Under the pieces are notes generated by a model that searched no databases, was not told the DNA's origin, and worked only from the letters and a program-made list of their open reading frames with translations. This document shows, piece after piece, positions 52,952 to 59,032 of a stretch of 64,000 bases of DNA. Location: NCBI GenBank assembly GCA_943368475.1, contig CALRLF020000011.1:1-64000 (forward strand), given 5' to 3'. The position numbers and the translations under genes were made by a program. Source of the stretch: UBA1930 sp943368475 (GTDB taxonomy: Bacteria; Bacteroidota; Bacteroidia; Chitinophagales; Chitinophagaceae). How positions within the stretch are numbered: position 1 is the stretch's first letter; each line of letters starts with the position of its first letter.

Positions 52952-53407
52952 ATGCAAATACAGTGGATTTGTAAATCATTCAGCGAACTAACTTCAGCCG
53001 AATTATATGCCATACTTCGTTTAAGAAACGAAGTATTTGTGGTAGAACAAAATTGCGTTTTTCAAGATGCCGATAATAAAGACCAACAAAGCATGCATTT
53101 AATGGGCTGGATTAATGATGAATTGGCAGCCTACACTCGTTTATTAAATGTTGGAGTAGCTTACGATAAAGTGTCTATTGGTCGTGTGGTTACAAGCCCA
53201 ACGTATAGAAATTCAGGTATTGGTAAAGTGTTAATGGCTGAGTCTATAGAAAAATGCAATGCCTTATTTGGTATGCAGGATATTAAAATTGGAGCACAAT
53301 TGTATTTAAAAAAATTCTACGAAAGTTTTGGATTTGCACAAACCAGTGAAGTTTATGATGAAGATGGAATTGACCATATTGAAATGATAAAACCTGCCCA
53401 TGCTTAA
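52952..53407 (+). CDS. elaA: ElaA-type GNAT acetyltransferase
   Basis: The protein has 151 residues. The start MQIQWICKSFSELTSAELYA and LRLRNEVFVVEQNCVFQDAD are the ElaA pattern; the acetyl-CoA site is VSIGRVVTSPTYRNSGIGKV, and the C terminus has QLYLKKFYESFGF. The substrate of ElaA is not established. The stop overlaps the next gene by eight bases. Confidence 0.9.
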   Translation: MQIQWICKSFSELTSAELYAILRLRNEVFVVEQNCVFQDADNKDQQSMHLMGWINDELAAYTRLLNVGVAYDKVSIGRVVTSPTYRNSGIGKVLMAESIEKCNALFGMQDIKIGAQLYLKKFYESFGFAQTSEVYDEDGIDHIEMIKPAHA

Positions 53408-53789
53408 AAAACGCATTATTTATGCAGCACTTTTTTTAATTACCATTCCCATTGGTTTGGCAACACGTAAAAAGCCACACTGGTTTTATGAATCTATTGC
53501 CACTTATGGTGGAGATATTTTATGGGCAACCTTATTCTTCTTCTTTTTCAGGTTCTTTTTTCCGGCAAAAAAATTATGGATGATTGCAGCATATACGTAT
53601 GCATTTGCAGTAGCCATAGAAATTTCTCAATTGTACCATGCACCTTGGTTAGATACAATACGGGTAACCTTTTTAGGAAAAATGATTTTAGGTTTTGGTT
53701 TTTTATGGAGCGATATTTTGAGTTATGCCATTGGGGTTTTAATTGGTTGGGGCATTGCAACCTTTGCAGAAAAAGATACGTCTAATTAG
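53400..53789 (+). CDS. DUF2809 family membrane protein
   Basis: The protein has 129 residues and four hydrophobic helices (IIYAALFLITIPIGLAT; TLFFFFFRFFF; MIAAYTYAFAVAIEISQLYH; ILSYAIGVLIGWGIATF). PIGLATRKKP and AFAVAIEISQLYHAPWLDTI are DUF2809 hallmarks. Function unknown. Translation is probably coupled to elaA through the eight-base overlap. Confidence 0.85.
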   Translation: MLKKRIIYAALFLITIPIGLATRKKPHWFYESIATYGGDILWATLFFFFFRFFFPAKKLWMIAAYTYAFAVAIEISQLYHAPWLDTIRVTFLGKMILGFGFLWSDILSYAIGVLIGWGIATFAEKDTSN

Positions 53790-53806
53790 TACCTAAACTT
53801 TTTATA

Positions 53807-53905
53807 ATGAAAAAAGATATTACCGCTTCCGACGATGCAACTGAAATTGCATATGTAGTGGTGGGTATTGTAATATTGGCTGTAGTAGCCATTTTTGTGC
53901 ACTAA
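53807..53905 (+). CDS. Predicted 32-residue single-span membrane peptide
   Basis: A short frame encodes MKKDITASDDATEIA followed by one hydrophobic helix YVVVGIVILAVVAIFVH and a stop. It begins 17 bases after the DUF2809 stop on the same strand. The positive start, acidic segment and clean helix look like a real small membrane protein, but there is no independent support. Confidence 0.5.
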   Translation: MKKDITASDDATEIAYVVVGIVILAVVAIFVH

Positions 53906-53908
53906 TGC

Positions 53909-54418
53909 TTATACAAACAAGCCCCACTCATCTTCATAATCATCTTTCTCAAAAGTAGCAACCCATTGTTTAAACAGTTCTCTAAACCTGTTTAACGATT
54001 CTTCAATTACTTCCTTGTGCTGTTCATCAGCATCGCCAATCATAGCAGCAAAACTAATTTGTACCATCATTTCACGGCAGTTGTTTCTAATTATGGATGC
54101 ATTTTCCATACGCAACACATAATCGTTTACCTGTATGGCACTAATTATTTTAGGAGCAACTATAGTAAGGTTTTGAAAAATTAAATTCTTTGTACTTGCA
54201 GGGTGGCTTTTTTCATCTTCTGCCTCTCTTAAACTATCGGTTAAGGCAAACACCAAACCAAATACTTCACGCCATTGATTGTATAAGGTTTTACCAATGT
54301 CTAAATTATTCTTTGTTTTCCATTCATCGCCTTCATCATCACTAAAACTGTGCAATATAGCATCATCCCATTCAGGCAATAAATTTAGTTTGTCTAAGTC
54401 CATAAAAAAGCAGTTCAT
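53909..54418 (-). CDS. Conserved hypothetical protein
   Basis: The protein is 169 residues from the first ATG; the second ATG, five codons in (MDLDKLNLLPEW), is an equally good start. It is all-helical and acidic, with FGLVFALTDSLREAEDEKSH, LTIVAPKIISAIQVNDYVLR and NRFRELFKQWVATFEKDDYE. No signal or membrane segment. I do not recognise a named family. It is convergent with the small peptide gene, three bases apart. Confidence 0.65.
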   Translation of the reverse strand: MNCFFMDLDKLNLLPEWDDAILHSFSDDEGDEWKTKNNLDIGKTLYNQWREVFGLVFALTDSLREAEDEKSHPASTKNLIFQNLTIVAPKIISAIQVNDYVLRMENASIIRNNCREMMVQISFAAMIGDADEQHKEVIEESLNRFRELFKQWVATFEKDDYEDEWGLFV

Positions 54419-54471
54419 TAAGGTGCAGCAAATTAACGAAAAGCAATATTGAACAATTGAAAACTAAAAAT

Positions 54472-54540
54472 ATTTTGTAGCCAGCTGTAGAATATCTATT
54501 CAACTGTTGACGGCGACGCTCCTTTCAAGGTTTGGTATTT
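54472..54540 (+). repeat. Dispersed intergenic repeat, GTTGCGTCGCAC family, copy 9 (GACGGCGACG subtype)
   Basis: It runs TTTTGTAGCCAGCTGTAGAA, then CAACTGTTGACGGCGACGCT and CCTTTCAAGGTTTGGTATTT. It pairs with copy 3 as a subtype and lies 87 bases before the left end of the DUF559 element. Confidence 0.75.
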
Positions 54541-54627
54541 TGATGGACTTTTTTAAATAAATGTGTTTACTCAATTGGTTATAAATTTAGAATTGAGTAA
54601 ATTCAGATTGTATTCGATTACGTTCTA

Positions 54628-55146
54628 ATTCCCCTCCTTTGGAGGGGCTAGGGGTGGTTAAATAATACAAATAAAAATGGAAATCCTCACAACCATAAAC
54701 GGCATTTCTATAAAACGAAATTTTGTAGAATCGCTACCGTATAACCCAAACTTAAAACAGCTTGCAAAAGACAAACGTAAAGCTGGTATTTATAGTGAAG
54801 TATTGTTTTGGCAACAGGTAAGAAATAAACAGTTTCATAAAATTGATTTCGACAGACAAAGAATTATTGGTAATTGCATTGTAGATTTTTATGTGAAAGC
54901 GTTAGGTCTTGTAGTAGAAATTGACGGCATTAGTCACGAAGGAAAAATTGAATACGATATAGCAAGGCAATTATTTTTAGAAAGTTTAGGATTGAAAGTA
55001 TTTAGAGTAACCGATGGCTTAGTGTTGCAAAGAACATTGGATGTAATGGAAATGTTGGAAAATTATATTATTAGCGAGTTTGGTGTGAGCCATATTTGAT
55101 TTGTTTTATAAGTGAACCACCCCTAGCCCCTCCAAAGGAGGGGAAT
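54628..55146 (+). mobile_element. Putative mobile element: DUF559 nuclease gene between perfect 32-bp inverted repeats
   Basis: The left end (54628-54659) and right end (55115-55146) are exact reverse complements over 32 bases. Each end is itself partly palindromic: CCCCTCCTTTGGAGGGG, followed inward by CTAGGGGTGGTT. The 455 bases between hold only the nuclease gene. A third copy of the end, with two changes, stands alone 72 bases further right. No target-site duplication is obvious. The element is 519 bases long. Confidence 0.6.
54677..55099 (+). CDS. DUF559 family endonuclease-like protein
   Basis: The protein has 140 residues. The DUF559 (Vsr-like, PD-(D/E)xK superfamily) core is intact: SEVLFWQQVRNKQFHKIDFD, RQRIIGNCIVDFYVKALGLV with the first catalytic Asp, VVEIDGISHEGKIEYDIARQ with the ExD pair, and LGLKVFRVTD. 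The N-terminal NPNLKQLAKDKRKAGIYSEV is common in the Bacteroidota members. Such proteins are predicted nucleases of unknown target. The ATG is 17 bases inside the left inverted repeat and the stop is 15 bases before the right one, so the gene and its flanking repeats form one compact unit. Confidence 0.85.
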   Translation: MEILTTINGISIKRNFVESLPYNPNLKQLAKDKRKAGIYSEVLFWQQVRNKQFHKIDFDRQRIIGNCIVDFYVKALGLVVEIDGISHEGKIEYDIARQLFLESLGLKVFRVTDGLVLQRTLDVMEMLENYIISEFGVSHI

Positions 55147-55218
55147 ATGGAGAAGATTGTGTAGTAGGATGTTTATTTTAAGCGTTGGGAAATTCTATTA
55201 TTAATACGTTTTTAAGTA

Positions 55219-55250
55219 AACCACTCCTAACCCCTCCAAAGGAGGGGAAT
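55219..55250 (-). repeat. Solitary third copy of the DUF559-element end
   Basis: AACCACTCCTAACCCCTCC followed by AAAGGAGGGGAAT matches the right end of the element at 30 of 32 positions and has the same orientation. The preceding bases (TAAGTA versus TAAGTG) are also alike. Confidence 0.8.
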
Positions 55251-55269
55251 TAGAAAAACCTTTTGCCAA

Positions 55270-55370
55270 ATAGCATTCCTTCAGCTCAAGTAGCCCCGAT
55301 TGTAACGAAAAGCCCCAATGCAATTGGGCTTGCAGTGAAAAGCGGGAACTGTAGTTGATTGGAATACTTA
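55270..55370. repeat. Dispersed hairpin repeat upstream of the HerA-like gene
   Basis: CAAGTAGCCCCGATTGTAAC, the hairpin AGCCCCAATGCAATTGGGCT, then TGCAGTGAAAAGCGGGAACT and GTAGTTGAT share their framework with the uvrA-porX gap. I recall similar AGCCC-hairpin-AGCGGGA repeats in other Bacteroidota genomes, which I cannot verify here. With the element copies it fills the 327-bp gap before the next gene. Confidence 0.55.
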
Positions 55371-55426
55371 AAGTTGATAGCTTCCATAAATTATTTATAC
55401 ATTTAGTGCCATAAAAATATACTACA

Positions 55427-56968
55427 ATGGCAGGGGCAGAACAATTTATTGAAGCAGTAAAAAATGGTTATTCGTTTAAAGGGGAGCATGTAAAAATTGG
55501 TGTGGGTGTTTTAGATGGACAAGTGGTTGTTGGGGCCGACGTAAGTCTGCCTTTTAAAACCATGAACCGTCATGGTTTAATTGCAGGTGCAACAGGTACT
55601 GGTAAAACTAAAACCTTGCAAATGTTAAGTGAATGCCTGAGTGATAATAGTGTACCTGTTTTGGTAATGGATATTAAAGGCGATTTTAGTGGCATTGCTG
55701 CTGCAGGTGTTGCCAATGATAAAATTAATGACCGTTGTACCAAGCTGAATGTAGAATTTAAGCCTACTGCTTTTCCTGTGGAGTTGCTTACATTGAGTGA
55801 TCAAAAAGGTGTTCGTTTAAGAGCTACTGTGAGTGAGTTTGGTCCTGTTTTATTGAGTAAAATTTTAGGACTGAATGATACGCAAGGTGGTTTGGTAGCA
55901 ATGATTTTTAAGTATTGTGACGACAATAAAATGCCTTTATTAGATTTAAAAGATTTTATTAAAGTATTGCAATTTATTGGTGATGAAGGCAAGGCTGAAA
56001 TGGAAAAAACCTATGGCAAAATTTCTACTACTAGCACAGGAACTATTTTGCGTAAAGTAGTAGAGTTGCAACAACAAGGTGCTGATGTTTTTTTTGGTGA
56101 AAAAAGTTTTGAAGTAGAAGACTTAATGCGTATTGATGGAGAAGGAAGGGGTGTAGTAAATATTTTACGTGTAATGGATATGCAAAACAGACCCAAACTG
56201 TTTAGCACATTTATGTTGCAGTTATTAGCTGAGTTGTATGCTGTGTGCCCAGAAGAAGGCGACTTAGATAAACCCAAATTAATCTTATTTATAGATGAAG
56301 CTCATTTGGTTTTTCAGGAAGCCAGCGATGCTTTGTTACAACAAATTGAAACTGTCATTAAATTAATACGTAGTAAGGGTATTGGTATTTTCTTTTGTAC
56401 GCAAAACCCACAAGATATACCAGCCAGTATATTGGCACAGTTGGGTTTAAAAATTCAGCATGCATTAAGGGCATTTACTGCTGCTGATAGAAAGGTTATA
56501 AAAACGGCAGCAGAGAATTTTCCGGAAACAGATTTTTATGAAACCGATGAGCTGCTTACTCAATTGGGCATTGGTGAAGCTTTTGTTACTTTATTAAATG
56601 AAAAGGGTATTCCAACACCATTGGTACACACCATGCTTTGCCCACCAAGAAGCAGAATGGATGTATTGAATGAAACTGAAATAGATAAATTAATTACTAA
56701 AAGTAAATTGGTAGATAAATATGATGAGGTGGTAGATACTGAAAGTGCTTATGAAATACTTACTGCTAAGTTAGAGGAAGCTGCTAAAAAAACAGAAGAA
56801 GAGCAGGTAGAAAAAGAAGAAGCTAAAAAAGAAAAAGAAGAGCCAGGCTTTTTTGATAACCCTGTTGTAAAACAAATTGGAAGAACAGCAGCCAATGTAA
56901 TTACCAGAAGTTTATTAGGTGCGTTAGGTTTGGGTGGAAGAAGTAGTAAACGAAAAAGTTTATTTTAA
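55427..56968 (+). CDS. HerA-like ATPase, DUF853 family
   Basis: The protein has 513 residues. An N-terminal segment leads to Walker A in HGLIAGATGTGKTKTLQMLS, then VLVMDIKGDFSGIAAAG, and Walker B in LILFIDEAHLVF. FFCTQNPQDIPASILAQLGL and QHALRAFTAADRKVIKTAAE are typical of the DUF853 (YjgR) branch of FtsK/HerA ATPases. An acidic-basic coiled tail (about 440-480) and a basic C terminus follow. The cellular role of the family is not established; DNA translocation is inferred. It is convergent with recQ. Confidence 0.9.
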   Translation: MAGAEQFIEAVKNGYSFKGEHVKIGVGVLDGQVVVGADVSLPFKTMNRHGLIAGATGTGKTKTLQMLSECLSDNSVPVLVMDIKGDFSGIAAAGVANDKINDRCTKLNVEFKPTAFPVELLTLSDQKGVRLRATVSEFGPVLLSKILGLNDTQGGLVAMIFKYCDDNKMPLLDLKDFIKVLQFIGDEGKAEMEKTYGKISTTSTGTILRKVVELQQQGADVFFGEKSFEVEDLMRIDGEGRGVVNILRVMDMQNRPKLFSTFMLQLLAELYAVCPEEGDLDKPKLILFIDEAHLVFQEASDALLQQIETVIKLIRSKGIGIFFCTQNPQDIPASILAQLGLKIQHALRAFTAADRKVIKTAAENFPETDFYETDELLTQLGIGEAFVTLLNEKGIPTPLVHTMLCPPRSRMDVLNETEIDKLITKSKLVDKYDEVVDTESAYEILTAKLEEAAKKTEEEQVEKEEAKKEKEEPGFFDNPVVKQIGRTAANVITRSLLGALGLGGRSSKRKSLF

Positions 56969-56980
56969 AATATGCTTAGA

Positions 56981-58885
56981 TTATGCTTTATGCACTAGTC
57001 CAAATTCATTTACCATTATTAGCTTTTCACTTTGCAAAAACTCCATCACTTTATGGAGTTTTTCTTTTTTAATGGGTTTAAGCTGTTGTATGAGTTGATG
57101 TATGGGAATACCATTTACTGGTAGTTGAGCATAAATTGTTGCTTCAATTTGTTTGAATTCTTCTGTGGTGATTTCATTTGATTTTTTAGCCAAACAATTA
57201 TCACAAATGCCACAATCTTTTACAGCGGAATCTCCAAAATAGGCTGAGATATGTTTGCTTCTGCAATCAGTTTTTAATTCAATATAATTGAACATTGCAG
57301 CAACACGTTGCTCATACAATTTTTTTCTTTGGTTGTAAGTTTCTCCGTTGAATTGTAAATGCTGTGTTGAAGCTCGGTTGAGCAGAAAATATATTTGTGG
57401 AGTTTCTTTTTGTGGCAAATATTCTATAATACCATAACCATACAGCACTTTTAAGTCGGCATAAATTTTTTCGTAAGGCAACTTGGCAATTTTGGCCAAT
57501 AATTTTTCATTGATAGAAACACGATGCTCAAAAATACCTTCGTACGTACGCAACAAAGTTTTCATTACAGCATCTAAATGTGGGTACACATTTTCTACAT
57601 TGTTGATGGTGTATTTGTCAGTAGTAAATTCTATTTGTGAGGGTAAGAAAATGTTTTCTGTAAATGCCAAATGGCCTTGTTGCTCTAATATTTTTAAAAC
57701 ATTAATTACCGTAAAATAGTCAAGTTTAAAGTTGTTGCAAAATGTTATTAAGTCAAAATCGTAGTAATTGCCTTCGCCAATACCAACAGGTATTTGCAGG
57801 TAATCAGCAACTGCTTGATAAACCTGTTTAATAGTTTCGAATGTTGGGAATTTTTCTTGTGGCAATAATTGTAGTGCAGCAATATCGGTTGGTTGATACA
57901 ATAATACTGCATAAGCTCTTTTACCATCTCTGCCAGCACGGCCAGCTTCCTGGTAATAATTTTCTAAACAGTCGGGCAGGTTTAAATGAATCACAGTTCT
58001 TACATCTGGCTTATCGATGCCCATACCAAATGCATTGGTACAAACAATAATTCTTATTTTGTTATTAATCCAAGCAGTTTGTTTTTCAGCACGTTCAGCT
58101 TGTGTTATTCCAGCATGATAAAAGTCTGCCGAAAATCCATGTTGCTGTAACAATAGAGCAATGCGTTTGGTTTCTTTACGATTGCTGCAATAAATAATAC
58201 TGCTTCCTTTTACATTGTTTAAAATTTCAATTGCCTTATTAATCTTGCTATCTACTTTAAAAACTGAATACGATAAATTGGGTTTCTCAAACGACTGCTG
58301 GAAAACATTGGGCTGTTTTAATTGCAATTTCTCAACAATATCTTTTTGCACCAATGGCGTTGCCGATGCAGTTAATGCTACAAAAGTTGTATTGATCAAT
58401 GCATTTCGTAAATCAGCAATTCTTAAATAGGGTGGACGGAAGTCGTAACCCCACTGACTTATGCAATGTGCTTCATCTATGGCAATCATACTTACATCTA
58501 TACCTGCTAAATATTCTTTAAATAAACTGGTTTCTAATCGTTCGGGTGAGAGGTACAAAAATTTATATTCACCCTGAACAACTTTTTTGAGTGTTTTAGT
58601 TAGGTCGTAATAACTCATGCCACTCACCAATGCTACAGCAGGAATATTTCTTTTCTGCAAATTTTCTACCTGATCTTTCATTAAAGCAATCAATGGAGAA
58701 ATTACCAAACAAACACCATCTAGCATTAATGCAGGTAGTTGAAAGCAAATGGATTTTCCGCCACCAGTTGGTAATAAGGCAACAGTATCTTTTCCATCTA
58801 AAATAGATTGAATGATTTGGGCTTGTTCTCCTTTAAAAGAATTGTAGCCCCAATATTGCTGCAATATTTGTTCTTTGCTTAGCAT
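56981..58885 (-). CDS. recQ: ATP-dependent DNA helicase RecQ
   Basis: The protein has 634 residues. Motifs: Walker A LLPTGGGKSICFQLPAL, DEAH box AIDEAHCISQWGYDFRPPYL, motif IV-VI TNAFGMGIDKPDVRTVIHLN and YYQEAGRAGRDGKRAYAVLL, and the RecQ zinc site with CRSKHISAYFGDS and CGICDNCLAKK. The C terminus after the zinc region is short (about 60 residues) and looks like a winged-helix remnant without a clear HRDC domain. TATATTTG lies at 58901-58894 on this strand, eight bases before the ATG, as a likely -7 box. Confidence 0.95.
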   Translation of the reverse strand: MLSKEQILQQYWGYNSFKGEQAQIIQSILDGKDTVALLPTGGGKSICFQLPALMLDGVCLVISPLIALMKDQVENLQKRNIPAVALVSGMSYYDLTKTLKKVVQGEYKFLYLSPERLETSLFKEYLAGIDVSMIAIDEAHCISQWGYDFRPPYLRIADLRNALINTTFVALTASATPLVQKDIVEKLQLKQPNVFQQSFEKPNLSYSVFKVDSKINKAIEILNNVKGSSIIYCSNRKETKRIALLLQQHGFSADFYHAGITQAERAEKQTAWINNKIRIIVCTNAFGMGIDKPDVRTVIHLNLPDCLENYYQEAGRAGRDGKRAYAVLLYQPTDIAALQLLPQEKFPTFETIKQVYQAVADYLQIPVGIGEGNYYDFDLITFCNNFKLDYFTVINVLKILEQQGHLAFTENIFLPSQIEFTTDKYTINNVENVYPHLDAVMKTLLRTYEGIFEHRVSINEKLLAKIAKLPYEKIYADLKVLYGYGIIEYLPQKETPQIYFLLNRASTQHLQFNGETYNQRKKLYEQRVAAMFNYIELKTDCRSKHISAYFGDSAVKDCGICDNCLAKKSNEITTEEFKQIEATIYAQLPVNGIPIHQLIQQLKPIKKEKLHKVMEFLQSEKLIMVNEFGLVHKA

Positions 58886-59032
58886 CAGTTATTCAAATAT
58901 ATTTCTGTTTACTGTTGTTTGTTCATAAAAAAATGGGATACTTACTTTTATTAATAGCACAACTCATGTAACTCGTAAATATTGTACTATTGCTCCTTTT
59001 TAAAAGAAAGTATAAGAACAAGCTTAAAAGAT

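Noticed and set aside
58982..59032. TTG start extending the SNF2 helicase by 17 residues
   Set aside because: An ATG follows at 59033 and the extra residues (LYYCSFLKE...) show no sign of conservation or function.
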